Shown: positions 1 through 7,660, numbered from the stretch's first letter. The stretch: 64,000 nt of DNA from Acetothermia bacterium 64_32 (GCA_001508155.1 LGFI01000009.1:1-64000), one strand, 5' to 3'. The notes: generated by a model from the letters alone, not told the origin. Numbers and translations: made by a program.

Positions 1-50
1 CGATCGTCTCGGTAGGATGGACGCGGTTAACCAGGATAGGCGGGCCGAAA

Positions 51-64
51 GTAATCCGGATTAC
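51..64. repeat. 14-base perfect palindrome
   Basis: The sequence GTAATCCGGATTAC reads identically on both strands. No adjacent intact gene is visible that it could regulate. It may be an operator left behind by a lost gene, part of a mobile-element end, or chance. Confidence 0.35.
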
Positions 65-107
65 ATAGGGTGCCTTTCTAGTGGACTTTGCCCCGGCACT
101 GATCTTG

Positions 108-128
108 AAAAAAGCCCCGCCGGAGGCT
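108..128 (-). terminator. Possible Rho-independent terminator (minus strand)
   Basis: Read on the minus strand, AGCCTCCGGCGGGGCT can form a six-pair stem (one G-T pair) with a four-base loop and runs directly into six T residues. The nearest minus-strand gene upstream of it ends at 618, so it may have served a gene now decayed in 128-617. Confidence 0.4.
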
Positions 129-341
129 CCTCACGCTAAACACGTACCTTTTAGCGAACTAGCCGCTCAAGGTAAGTCCGTCTTCGCAGTTTCCGATTTT
201 GAGAAGCCTGGGGATTGACCGAGCCCAAGCAAAAACCTGACTTCGGCAACTCAGCTGGGCCGATCAGATCACCAAGCAAAAATCCCACGCTGCAGGATCT
301 TAACCACAGAGACCAACGAGCTCACGAAGTTTTTGTTAGTC

Positions 342-488
342 TTGGAAGAATGGATCTACAGAAGCCGGTGGCTGGAGCCGCGCCTCTCCCGGGCCGTGGA
401 GGTCCATCCAGTTGTGGTGATAATTGGGCCCCGCCAGGTGGGGAAATCCACGTCGCTCCGTCATATGCTGGGGGGAAAGGCTCAATAG
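342..488 (+). pseudogene. Fragment of an AAA_14/DUF4143-type ATPase
   Basis: The frame beginning TTG GAA GAA TGG reads as the N-terminal part of the bacterial/archaeal ATPase family with an AAA_14 core: a W-I-Y-R-S-R-W-L stretch, then the P-loop G-P-R-Q-V-G-K-S-T and S-L-R-H-M-L-G-G-K, ending at a TAG at 486-488. The rest of the roughly 400-residue protein is missing and I could not recover it in other frames downstream. Read as a decayed gene. The Walker A match is direct; the family name is inferred from the motif and its spacing. Confidence 0.55.
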
Positions 489-617
489 GAACCCCACCTC
501 GGGTGAGGATCTACCGGGCGGCTTGGTAGTTCGGGGGATTCCGCGCTGAATGTCAAGAATCGGGATTTGCCCTCGGATGCGGTGCGTGATCGCAAGACTT
601 GAACCAACCTTGCCGAA

Positions 618-1499
618 TCATCTCTTCTCCGATAATCCCCTCAACCACCGCGCTATATGCTCGGTGAAGTCCCCTAGCGCCTTCATCCGCAGATACAACC
701 TCGTATAGACGCGCCTGTGGTCTATTTCCCAGTACACATTTACAAGCAAGTTTCGAAGCCGCGCCATATCCATCATCTGCTGGGCTATCTCCGCGGGCAA
801 GACCCCTGCCTCCTGCAGGATCCGGAAGACATCAGCGTAATCCTGTGGCGCCCGCAGTCCCAAGCGGGCGATGATGTGGTTGCCGATGTTGATCGCGCTT
901 TCGATCGCCGTCTGGAGCCTCCTCTCCACTATGCTCTGTAGATCCTGGGAGTTCAAGTACGTCTCGATGGGCACCTGGGCTTTCCCCCGCAATACCAAAA
1001 GATCTTGACTGATCAACCGCAGGAACTCCGTAACGCGTTCTCTGTCCACGATCCGATCGCTCATCTTGAATACCTCCAGAAACTGGGCGTTCCCGGAAGC
1101 CCTGAGCCAACGGACATCCGGGGCTTTACGATAAACACCCTCCGCCAGGCAAGACACAGCCCGATCGTTCCGGCAAAAAAGAAGCACCCCTTCGGCCAGT
1201 ACACGCCAGCTTAAGAACGCCGGAGCCAGGTACACATTGACGAGGGAGATCTCGTCGGTTCCTAAAGTGGAGGAGACCACACGATAAAGACGGTCCTCAA
1301 AACGCTCCAGGGCTTCCGGCGCCAGGGCTTGATTCGGAAGGTAAGCCAGATCCACATCGCTTATGGACGTAGCCTCGCCCCGAGCAAAGGAACCGAAGAG
1401 CCACAGGGCCGAAAGCCCTTTCACCTGGGCAGCCCGTTCCGGCAGCCTCTTCAGGCGTTCTGAGATATCCTCGGGCAACAACTTCAACTTGCTAACCAT
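618..1499 (-). CDS. Fused MNT nucleotidyltransferase - HEPN (HepT-like) protein
   Basis: The 293-residue protein joins the two halves of a MntA/HepT module. The N-terminal third is a minimal nucleotidyltransferase with the G-S-x10-D-x-D signature (G36, S37, D48, D50). The C-terminal half is helical and HEPN-like, with the stretch R249-N-L-L-V-N254-V-Y256 where active HepT RNases have R-x4-6-H-x-Y. The histidine is therefore Asn (codon AAT at 738-740), so RNase activity is doubtful. In known pairs MntA AMPylates HepT at the motif Tyr and blocks it; that Tyr is retained here. An AT-rich stretch with TAAAAT lies about 12 bases before the ATG. It may be an inactivated or repurposed toxin-antitoxin fusion. 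Confidence 0.75.
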   Translation of the reverse strand: MVSKLKLLPEDISERLKRLPERAAQVKGLSALWLFGSFARGEATSISDVDLAYLPNQALAPEALERFEDRLYRVVSSTLGTDEISLVNVYLAPAFLSWRVLAEGVLLFCRNDRAVSCLAEGVYRKAPDVRWLRASGNAQFLEVFKMSDRIVDRERVTEFLRLISQDLLVLRGKAQVPIETYLNSQDLQSIVERRLQTAIESAINIGNHIIARLGLRAPQDYADVFRILQEAGVLPAEIAQQMMDMARLRNLLVNVYWEIDHRRVYTRLYLRMKALGDFTEHIARWLRGLSEKR

Positions 1500-1581
1500 C
1501 TCGTTGTTCTTATTTTAGCAAGAAGAGGCAATAAAAAAATGGCTTTGAAGATGGAGTGTCCGCGGTGAGGACTTGAGGGTC

Positions 1582-1740
1582 TCACGGTTTACGGGCCAAG
1601 CTGGCCGCGAGAAAAGTGCGGGGTCTACCATTGCGGCTGTGAGCTCGGCCTAGAGGGGCACCAGGCCTGAGCTGATCTTGCGCTTCGGGAGCGACCCACA
1701 GCTCCTCAGGCAGGGGCAAATTCACCCCCCGCTTCGTCAT
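1582..1740 (-). CDS. Short ORF with a strong RBS; possible antitoxin-like fragment
   Basis: A 52-residue frame starts at an ATG preceded by AGGAGGGGTGAAG, a very good ribosome-binding site. Its first residues, T-K-R-G-V-N-L-P-L-P-E-E-L-W, resemble the N-terminal strand and helix start of ribbon-helix-helix antitoxins, but the remainder looks like random GC-rich sequence. This is most likely a decayed small gene whose start region survives. It sits between two MNT/HEPN loci. I do not recognise a function. Confidence 0.3.
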   Translation of the reverse strand: MTKRGVNLPLPEELWVAPEAQDQLRPGAPLGRAHSRNGRPRTFLAASLARKP

Positions 1741-1813
1741 CTTCACCCCTCCTTGAGGCGGTATCATGCATCAGCAAAGGGTGGCATCCTCCCCGTGAGC
1801 CTTCCGCTCGGGG

Positions 1814-1819
1814 TACAAT
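1814..1819 (+). promoter_or_regulatory. -10-like TACAAT just upstream of the MNT gene
   Basis: TACAAT matches the sigma-70 -10 consensus at five of six positions and ends eight bases before the ATG at 1828, leaving no room for a Shine-Dalgarno site. I see no good -35. It fits the leaderless pattern seen at several other genes in the window. Confidence 0.4.
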
Positions 1820-1827
1820 GGACTTCG

Positions 1828-2286
1828 ATGCCGAGCTATAAGGAGATCAGGGAGAGGCTCACGCCGCTTTTTGACCGGCGGGGGGAGGTGATCGCCGCTT
1901 ACCTTTTTGGCTCTGCCGCAGGTGGCCACCTCCACACCGAAAGCGATGTCGACATCGCCCTTTTGGTTGATCAGGAGGGGTACGAAAAGCTCGATCGTGC
2001 CGAACCATATGGGTACAAGGCGGGGATGATCGCGGAACTAGTCCGGACGCTGGAGACGGACAAGGTGGACCTGGTGCTCCTCCACCAGGCCCCGCCCCTC
2101 CTCGCCAATGAGGTGATAAGCAAAGGAAAACTTCTCTTTTCTCGGGACGAGAAGGCCAGGCACGAGTTCGAGGTCTCGGCCAAGCTTCGGTACCTGGACA
2201 CCAAACCCCTGCGGGAGATCAAACGCCGTTACCTCTATGAGAGGACGAAAAGGGGGGAGTTCAGCAAGGTGAAGGGAGCATGGTGA
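1828..2286 (+). CDS. MNT-domain nucleotidyltransferase (MntA-like antitoxin)
   Basis: This 152-residue protein has the minimal nucleotidyltransferase signature G-S-A-A-G-G-H-L-H-T-E-S-D-V-D, with both metal-binding Asp residues, and a second acidic strand near K-V-D-L-V. In MntA/HepT toxin-antitoxin pairs this enzyme modifies the HEPN RNase to neutralise it. The stop overlaps the ATG of the next frame (2280), the usual translational coupling with hepT. That partner is cut short by a transposon, so this antitoxin appears orphaned. The start is the second in-frame ATG region, directly behind a TACAAT box. Confidence 0.75.
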   Translation: MPSYKEIRERLTPLFDRRGEVIAAYLFGSAAGGHLHTESDVDIALLVDQEGYEKLDRAEPYGYKAGMIAELVRTLETDKVDLVLLHQAPPLLANEVISKGKLLFSRDEKARHEFEVSAKLRYLDTKPLREIKRRYLYERTKRGEFSKVKGAW

Positions 2287-2384
2287 ACCGCGAGGTCGTG
2301 GAAAAGCACCTGGAGGACCTGGCCACCAGGGTGGCCAGGTTGCGACGTTTTCTCAAGCGAGAGGGGTCAAGTCTTTACTTTTGA
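2280..2384 (+). pseudogene. HepT-like gene truncated by transposon insertion
   Basis: The frame starts with an ATG overlapping the end of the MNT gene and reads M-V-N-R-E-V-V-E-K-H-L-E-D-L-A, typical of the first helix of a DUF86/HepT protein. After 26-29 residues it runs into the left terminal repeat of the transposon at 2363 and stops inside it, so the last residues (S-L-Y-F) are encoded by the repeat. The R-x4-6-H-x-Y active site is absent and no 3' remainder is visible beyond 3269, so the toxin half is lost. Confidence 0.65.
2363..2384. repeat. Left terminal inverted repeat
   Basis: The 22-base left end begins GGGGTCAAGTCTTTAC and ends TTTTGA. It pairs with 3248-3269 with one mismatch. 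It supplies the premature stop of the hepT fragment. Confidence 0.8.
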
Positions 2385-2408
2385 TGTCGGTAATGGTATA
2401 TTGGGCCC

Positions 2409-3266
2409 ATGGCAAGGCCGCTCAGGGTGGAGTTCCCGGGGGCAATTTATCACATCACCTCCCGGGGAAACGCAGGCCAGGCTATCTTCCTAGACGACAA
2501 GGATCGCCTCTCCTTTCTAGACCTCTTGGCCGAGGTGGTAAAGCGCTACCGTTTCCTCTGCTACTCCTACTGCCTTATGAAAAACCACTACCATCTCCTC
2601 ATCGAGACCCAAGAAGGGAACCTCTCCCAAGGGATGCGCCAGCTGAACGGCGTCTATACCCAGGCCTTCAACCGCCGCCACAAGCGCTCCGGACATCTCT
2701 TACAGGGGAGATACAAGGCCATCCTGATGGAGAAGGATGCTTACCTCCTCGAAGTGGCCCGCTACATCGTCCTGAACCCGGTGCGGGCGGGGCTGGTGAA
2801 ACATCCCGGTAAATGGAGGTGGTCGAGCTACCGGGCTACCGCGGGGCTTGGGGATGCCCCGCCGTTCCTTGCGGTAGACTGGCTGCTTGCCCAGTTTGCC
2901 CGCGAGCGTACCAGGGCACAGAACGCATACCGCAGGTTCGTGGCCCAAGGGAAGGGAGTGGAGCTTTGGGATAAGCTCAAGGGCGGCGTGATCCTTGGGG
3001 ACGAGGCGTTCGTTGCCAAGGTGAAACCGCTCCTTGAGGAAAAACGGGACATCCCCGAGATCCCAAGGCGGGAGAAGCTTGCAGACAGATTGCCCTTGGA
3101 GGAGCTCTTCACCGGTGTGAAGACCAAAGATGAAAGGGATGACAAGATCTGCCAAGCGGTGCTGGAATATGGGTATCGACTGGCGGAGGTGGGCGAGTAC
3201 CTTGGGCTTCATTATTCCACCATAAGCCGCATCGTGGGCCGCCGAAATTCAAAAGTAAAGACCTGA
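2409..3266 (+). CDS. REP-associated tyrosine (Y1, HUH-type) transposase
   Basis: The 285-residue protein begins with the TnpA/RAYT signature P-G-A-I-Y-H-I-T-S-R-G-N. The HUH metal site is N-H-Y-H-L-L-I-E-T near residue 60. A conserved G-V-Y-T-Q-A-F-N-R-R-H segment with the candidate catalytic Tyr near residue 80 and a G-R-Y-K-A-I-L motif follow. The last about 45 residues form a helix-turn-helix resembling the DnaA C-terminal DNA-binding domain (L-A-E-V-G-E-Y-L-G-L-H-Y-S-T-I-S-R-I-V). This is the long form of the RAYT family. The gene ends inside the right inverted repeat. It is intact, so the element may still be active. Confidence 0.85.
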   Translation: MARPLRVEFPGAIYHITSRGNAGQAIFLDDKDRLSFLDLLAEVVKRYRFLCYSYCLMKNHYHLLIETQEGNLSQGMRQLNGVYTQAFNRRHKRSGHLLQGRYKAILMEKDAYLLEVARYIVLNPVRAGLVKHPGKWRWSSYRATAGLGDAPPFLAVDWLLAQFARERTRAQNAYRRFVAQGKGVELWDKLKGGVILGDEAFVAKVKPLLEEKRDIPEIPRREKLADRLPLEELFTGVKTKDERDDKICQAVLEYGYRLAEVGEYLGLHYSTISRIVGRRNSKVKT

Positions 3267-3269
3267 CCC
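3248..3269. repeat. Right terminal inverted repeat
   Basis: The right end is complementary to 2363-2384 with one mismatch. It contains the transposase stop (TGA at 3264-3266) and, on the other strand, the coaD stop (3249-3251). Confidence 0.8.
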
Positions 3270-3755
3270 CTTGGTATTGAATTTTTCCTCCAGGGCGCGT
3301 TCCACGCACCTGGGCACGAACTTGGAAACGTCCCCCCCGTAACGCTTCACCTCTTTCACAATGGAGGAGGACAGGAAGGAAAAGCGCCCGGCCGTCATGA
3401 AGAACACCGTCTCGATATCGGAGTCCAGGTCCCTGTTGGTAAGCGCCATCTGAAACTCGTAGTCGAAATCCGAGGTGGCCCTAAGGCCCCGCACGATGGC
3501 CACCACCCCCAGCCGCTTGGCACACTCGATCAAAAGGCCCGAATAGGTGATCACCGGTACATCCCCGATCCCCTCCTCCTGCAAGGCCTGCTCCACCAGC
3601 CCCCGCCGCTCCTCAGGCGAAAAAAGGGCCTCCTTGCGAGGGTTCTCCACCACCGCGATGGTGAGCTTGTCAAACACCTTCCTCGCCCGGCGGACGATGT
3701 CCAAATGCCCATAGGTGATGGGATCAAAACTCCCCGGGTAAAGCGCAGCCCTCAC
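3249..3755 (-). CDS. coaD: Phosphopantetheine adenylyltransferase
   Basis: CoaD makes dephospho-CoA from ATP and 4'-phosphopantetheine, the penultimate step of coenzyme A synthesis, in the cytoplasm. The 168-residue protein has the nucleotidyltransferase signature G-S-F-D-P-I-T-Y-G-H at residues 8-17 and the C-terminal S-S-S-I-V-K-E-V motif near residue 128. Length is normal for the family. It is the last gene of the rpsO-pnp-protease-coaD group, one base after the M16 gene. Its final residues (K-G-S-G-L-Y-F) and stop codon come from the transposon's right terminal repeat, so the native C-terminus was replaced by a few residues; the enzyme core is untouched. Confidence 0.93.
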   Translation of the reverse strand: MRAALYPGSFDPITYGHLDIVRRARKVFDKLTIAVVENPRKEALFSPEERRGLVEQALQEEGIGDVPVITYSGLLIECAKRLGVVAIVRGLRATSDFDYEFQMALTNRDLDSDIETVFFMTAGRFSFLSSSIVKEVKRYGGDVSKFVPRCVERALEEKFNTKGSGLYF

Positions 3756-5039
3756 TCAGCTCACCTCCAGCTGGGGCCTCGCCAGCCGTTCCAGCCGGTC
3801 CGCCGCCGGGCCCACCAGTGCCAGCGCCGCAAGCTCCGGCTTAAGGAACCGGGCTGCCAGCCCCTGTACCTCCTCCGGGGTGACGGAGAGGAGCTTCCTC
3901 TCCACCTCAGGGATGGGGGTGATCTCGCGCCCCAGGGCGGCGTTCGTCCCCAGGCGAAACATCCTGCCGCTTGGATCCTCAAGGCCAAGCAGGAAACCGG
4001 CCCGCAACCGGGCCACCGCCCGGCTTACCTCCTCCCGGCTGGGCGGGACGCAGGCCAAGCCCCGCACTTCCTGCCAGATCAGCTCCAACACCTCGGGTAG
4101 CCGCCTCTCTTCTGCAGCCGCGTAGATCATCAGCACCCCGGCATCGGTGTAATAGGCGGTGCTGGAGGCCACGGTGTATACCAGCCCCCGCTCCTCCCGC
4201 ACCCGCTGGAAGAGCCGCGAGCTCACCCCACCCCCCAGGATGGTGGAGAGCACCTCAAGGCCATAACGCTCCTCAGCCCCGGCCCTGACCGTGGGGAAGC
4301 CGACGGCCAGGTGCACCTGTTGGATCGGGCGCTCCCCCACCATCAGGCCCCCCTGCGGCACAGGGGGCACCCGTCGGGGGAACTCCCCATCCGCCCCGGC
4401 CAGCCAAACCCGCTCCGCCTCCTTAAGGAGCCTCCCCAACTCGAACCTCCCGCTTGCCGCCAGGATCATACGGACGGGACGATAGTGCTGCCGGAAAAAG
4501 CCCCTCACCTCGTCGGCGCCCAGAGAGGAGATCGTCTCGGAAGTCCCCAAAACGGGACGCCCCAGGGGGTGTCCGTCCGCCCATAGCCGCTCAAAAAGGA
4601 GACGGAGGGCTACATCCTGGGGGTCGTCCTCCGCCTCCCGGATCTCCTCCAGGATCACCGTCCGTTCCCGCTCCAGGTCCTCGGGGGCAAGCCGGGGCTG
4701 GGTGAGGATCTCGCCCAATATCTCCAGGGCACAGGCCAGCCCCTCTTCCAGCACGGTGGTGTAAAAGAAGGTGCTCTCCTTTCCGGTGGCACCGTTGAGG
4801 TTCCCCCCCAAAAGGTCGATGGCCTGAGCGATCTCAAGGGCACTGCGACGCACCGTGCCCTTGAAGGCCATGTGCTCCATGAGATGGGCCAACCCCTCCT
4901 TGCCAGGGGGGTCGTCCCGGCTGCCCGCCTGCACCCACACCCCTACGGCCACGGAACGAACCCGGTCCAGGGGCTCGGCGAGCACATACAGGCCAGAGGG
5001 GAGCCTGTGGGCGTAGAGCCCGGGATAAAGCTCCTCCAT
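3756..5039 (-). CDS. M16-family zinc metallopeptidase (processing-peptidase type)
   Basis: The 427-residue protein is a pitrilysin-family peptidase with the inverted zinc motif H-L-M-E-H (H52, E55, H56) followed by the expected downstream Glu in the E-R-x-V-I-L-E-E-I segment. The C-terminal half is the second, inactive M16 domain. Such single-chain about 45-kDa members resemble the B. subtilis YmxG/MlpA peptidase, and that gene also lies next to pnp. The ATG shares one base with the pnp stop, so it is co-transcribed with pnp. The natural substrate is unknown. Confidence 0.88.
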   Translation of the reverse strand: MEELYPGLYAHRLPSGLYVLAEPLDRVRSVAVGVWVQAGSRDDPPGKEGLAHLMEHMAFKGTVRRSALEIAQAIDLLGGNLNGATGKESTFFYTTVLEEGLACALEILGEILTQPRLAPEDLERERTVILEEIREAEDDPQDVALRLLFERLWADGHPLGRPVLGTSETISSLGADEVRGFFRQHYRPVRMILAASGRFELGRLLKEAERVWLAGADGEFPRRVPPVPQGGLMVGERPIQQVHLAVGFPTVRAGAEERYGLEVLSTILGGGVSSRLFQRVREERGLVYTVASSTAYYTDAGVLMIYAAAEERRLPEVLELIWQEVRGLACVPPSREEVSRAVARLRAGFLLGLEDPSGRMFRLGTNAALGREITPIPEVERKLLSVTPEEVQGLAARFLKPELAALALVGPAADRLERLARPQLEVS

Positions 5040-7384
5040 CAGGTGGAGCCTTCGATGCGGACCGGGCCCTTGGGGAGGACGCGCTTCAGCTTGTACCGGC
5101 CCTGTTCGTCGATCTCCACGATCTCCACCAGCATCTTGTCGCCTCGCTTCACGACCCTGCGAGGGTCGGCTCGCTCCCCCAGGCGGGTCTTATGCACCAG
5201 GCCCCGCACCCCCGGGGCGATCTCCACGAACACCCCGTAGTCCACCACGTTGGTCACCTTGCCGGGCAGGATGTCCCCCACCTTCAGGGTGGGCCGCTCC
5301 CGCACCAGCTTGAGGCGCGGCCGGCCGGAGTCGTCGGTGCCGATCACCTCCACGGTGACCTCATCTCCCACCTTGACCACGTCCTCCACCTTCTCCACAT
5401 AGCCGTCGGCCAGGTTGGAGATGTGGATGAGGCCGTCCACGCCGGGCTTAAGCTCCACGAAGGCCCCGAAGGGGGCGATCCTAACCACCTTGCAGCGGAG
5501 GACTTGGCCCACCTCGATCTCCTCGGTGAGCTCCTCCACCATCTTGCGGGCCCGGGCCACCGCCTCGGCGGAATCCCCGGCGATCTTAATCGACCCATCG
5601 TCCTGGATGTCGATCTGGGTCTCGGTGTCCTCCTGGATCTTGCGGATGGTGCGGCCGCCAGGACCGATGACCAAACCGATCTTCTCAGGGCTTATGTGGA
5701 TGACATCCAGGGTGGGGGCGTAAGGGGAGAGGTGCGGCCTGGGGGCGGGCAGGACCTCCTCCATCAGGTCCAGGATCCGCAGGCGGGCTTCCCTGGCCTG
5801 GGCCAATGCCTCCCGCATGAGCTGCGCGGAGATGCCCCCGGTCTTCACGTCCAGTTGGAAGGCGGTGATCCCCTCTCTCGTCCCGGCCACCTTGAAGTCC
5901 ATGTCCCCGAAGTGGTCCTCCAGCCCCAAGATATCGGTCAGGATCACGTACCTTCCGGTGGCCTCATCGGTGACCAGCCCCATGGCCACCCCAGCCACGG
6001 GACGCTTGATGGGCACCCCCGCATCCATCAAGGCCAAGGCCCCCGAGCAAACCGAGGCCATGGAAGAAGACCCGTTGGACTCAAGGATCTCGGAGACCAC
6101 CCTGATGATGTAGGGGAACTCCTCCTCGGGCGGGATCACGGCCTGCAGGGCCCCCTCCGCGAGGTGTCCATGTCCGATCTCCCGCCGAGAGGGGGGGCCC
6201 ATCCGCCCCGCCTCCCCCACCGAGAAGGGGGGGAAGTTGTAATGGAGCATGAACCGCTTCAGCCCTTCCTCCATCATCAGATCCACGATCTGGGCGTCGC
6301 GCCGGGTGGCCCCCAGGGTGCAGGTCCCCAGGGACTGCGTCTCCCCCCGGGTGAACAGGGCCGAACCGTGCACCCGGGGCAGGATCCCCACCTGGATGGT
6401 GATGGGCCGCAGCTCATCGGGCCTGCGGCCGTCCATGCGCTCCCCCCGCTCCAGGATGGACCGGCGGGCGAACTCCCGGTACACCTCCTCGAAGGCTGAC
6501 CTCGCCAGGGAGAGGATGCGCTCCCTTTCCCCTTCCGGGAAGCGCTCGGCCACCTGCTGGGCGGCCTCGGCGGCCATGGCCTCCGCCAGCCGCTCCCGCG
6601 CCTTCTTCCCCGGCGCCGCCTTCAGCTCCGGGAGCCTATCCCACACCAGCTCCTTCACCTGCCCGTAAACCTCCTCTTCCTCCCCGGAAGGGGGGGCAGG
6701 CTGGCGCTTTTCCACCTGGTGCCGGGCGGCGAACCGCTCCTGAAGCTCGATGAGCTTGCGGATCTCATCATGGGCAGCCCCGATGGCCTCGATGACCTTC
6801 TCCTCGGGCACCTCCCGCATGTGCCCCTCCACCATGGTGACGCTGGACTTGGTCCCGGCCACGGTAATATCGAGGTCCCCTTGGTCGAGTACCGCATCGG
6901 GGGGGTTGACCACCACCTCCCCATCCTGTAGCCCCACCTTCACCCCGGCGATGGGCCCCTGAAACGGGGCCGGGGAGATCATCAGGGCCGCCGAGGCCCC
7001 CACCATGGCCGCTATCCCGGGAGGACAGTCCCTCTCGGCCGAAAGCACGGTGGCCACGATGTGCACCTCCTCCCGGTACCCCTTCGGGAAAAGCGGCCGG
7101 ATGGGCCGGTCGATCAGCCGGGCCGCGAGGATGGCGGCATCGGAGGGCTTCCCCTCCCGCTTGAAAAAACCACCGGGGATCTTCCCTCCCGCATAGAACT
7201 TCTCTTCAAAATCAACCCTTAATGGGAAGTACCCGATGTCCTGCTCCAGGGGGCTGGTGACCACCGTCACCAGCACCTTGGTATCGCCCCAGGTTACCAA
7301 AACGGCGCCATCGGCCTGCCTGGCCAGGACGCCGCTTTCCAGCCTGAACTTCTTCCCTGCTACCTCAGTTTCCTCTACGTGCAT
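5039..7384 (-). CDS. pnp: Polyribonucleotide nucleotidyltransferase with a second S1 domain
   Basis: PNPase degrades RNA phosphorolytically from the 3' end and can add tails. The 781-residue protein shows two RNase PH-type domains (about 10-230 and 310-540), a KH domain with I-G-L-V-I-G-P-G-G (about 555-615), an S1 domain (about 625-695, G-A-F-V-E-L-x-P-G-V-D-G-L-I-H-I-S) and a further S1-like domain (about 697-765, Y-G-V-F-V-E-I-x-P-G-V-R-G-L-V-H). The usual bacterial enzyme is about 700 residues with one S1 domain, so the last 80 residues are an addition. It lies just after rpsO, the widespread rpsO-pnp arrangement. Confidence 0.95.
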   Translation of the reverse strand: MHVEETEVAGKKFRLESGVLARQADGAVLVTWGDTKVLVTVVTSPLEQDIGYFPLRVDFEEKFYAGGKIPGGFFKREGKPSDAAILAARLIDRPIRPLFPKGYREEVHIVATVLSAERDCPPGIAAMVGASAALMISPAPFQGPIAGVKVGLQDGEVVVNPPDAVLDQGDLDITVAGTKSSVTMVEGHMREVPEEKVIEAIGAAHDEIRKLIELQERFAARHQVEKRQPAPPSGEEEEVYGQVKELVWDRLPELKAAPGKKARERLAEAMAAEAAQQVAERFPEGERERILSLARSAFEEVYREFARRSILERGERMDGRRPDELRPITIQVGILPRVHGSALFTRGETQSLGTCTLGATRRDAQIVDLMMEEGLKRFMLHYNFPPFSVGEAGRMGPPSRREIGHGHLAEGALQAVIPPEEEFPYIIRVVSEILESNGSSSMASVCSGALALMDAGVPIKRPVAGVAMGLVTDEATGRYVILTDILGLEDHFGDMDFKVAGTREGITAFQLDVKTGGISAQLMREALAQAREARLRILDLMEEVLPAPRPHLSPYAPTLDVIHISPEKIGLVIGPGGRTIRKIQEDTETQIDIQDDGSIKIAGDSAEAVARARKMVEELTEEIEVGQVLRCKVVRIAPFGAFVELKPGVDGLIHISNLADGYVEKVEDVVKVGDEVTVEVIGTDDSGRPRLKLVRERPTLKVGDILPGKVTNVVDYGVFVEIAPGVRGLVHKTRLGERADPRRVVKRGDKMLVEIVEIDEQGRYKLKRVLPKGPVRIEGST

Positions 7385-7387
7385 TCC

Positions 7388-7660
7388 TCATACACCTCGG
7401 ATGCCGAGCTCTTGAACGAGCCGGTTGTACGCTTGTGGGTCCTCCCGCTTCAGGTATCGAAGGAGCCGGCGGCGCTGTCCCACAAGCAGGTACAGCCCCC
7501 GCCGGGAGTGGAAATCCTTTTTGTGCTCCTTCAGATGATCGGTGAGCCGCGCGATGCGCTCTGTGAGGAGCGCGATCTGCACCTCGGGGGAGCCGGTGTC
7601 CCCCTGATGTCGGGCGAATTTCTCAATGATCCGCTGCTTTTCCTCCCTGGTAAGCGCCAT
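7388..7660 (-). CDS. rpsO: 30S ribosomal protein S15 (uS15)
   Basis: The 90-residue protein has the S15 signature: a K-x-R-I-I-E-K-F-A helix, [12 protein letters not shown]-x-R-I near residues 20-35, then [15 protein letters not shown] and R-R-R-L-L-x-Y-L. It binds 16S rRNA in the central domain of the small subunit. A GGAGG sequence lies a few bases before the ATG. pnp starts three bases after its stop, and the mtaD-like gene lies upstream on the same strand. Confidence 0.97.
   Translation of the reverse strand: MALTREEKQRIIEKFARHQGDTGSPEVQIALLTERIARLTDHLKEHKKDFHSRRGLYLLVGQRRRLLRYLKREDPQAYNRLVQELGIRGV

Larger units (their letters stand above)
1..341. other. Region without a recognisable gene
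   Basis: No open frame here looks like a real protein on either strand. The stretch holds a perfect 14-base palindrome (51-64), a terminator-like hairpin on the minus strand (108-128) and, near 300-330, a piece resembling the dispersed intergenic repeat also seen near 40150-40255. It leads into the remnant of an ATPase gene at 342, so it is probably decayed accessory DNA. The window edge prevents a view of what lies to the left. Confidence 0.5.
2363..3269 (+). mobile_element. Y1-transposase element with 22-bp terminal inverted repeats
   Basis: The element is about 907 bp. It carries one gene (2409-3266) between inverted repeats of 22 bases that differ at one position (left 2363-2384, beginning GGGGTCAAGTCTTTAC; right 3248-3269). 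Each repeat encodes an in-frame stop for the neighbouring gene reading into it. A third, solo copy of the repeat lies at 48871-48891. IS200-type elements normally lack such inverted ends; RAYT transposases act on REP palindromes, which fits better. I see no target-site duplication. Confidence 0.75.

Noticed and set aside
5192-6499. 435-residue open frame opposite pnp
   Set aside because: It lies wholly antisense to pnp, is rich in His, Gly, Asp and Pro in the pattern of GC-rich antisense frames, and has no recognisable motif or RBS.
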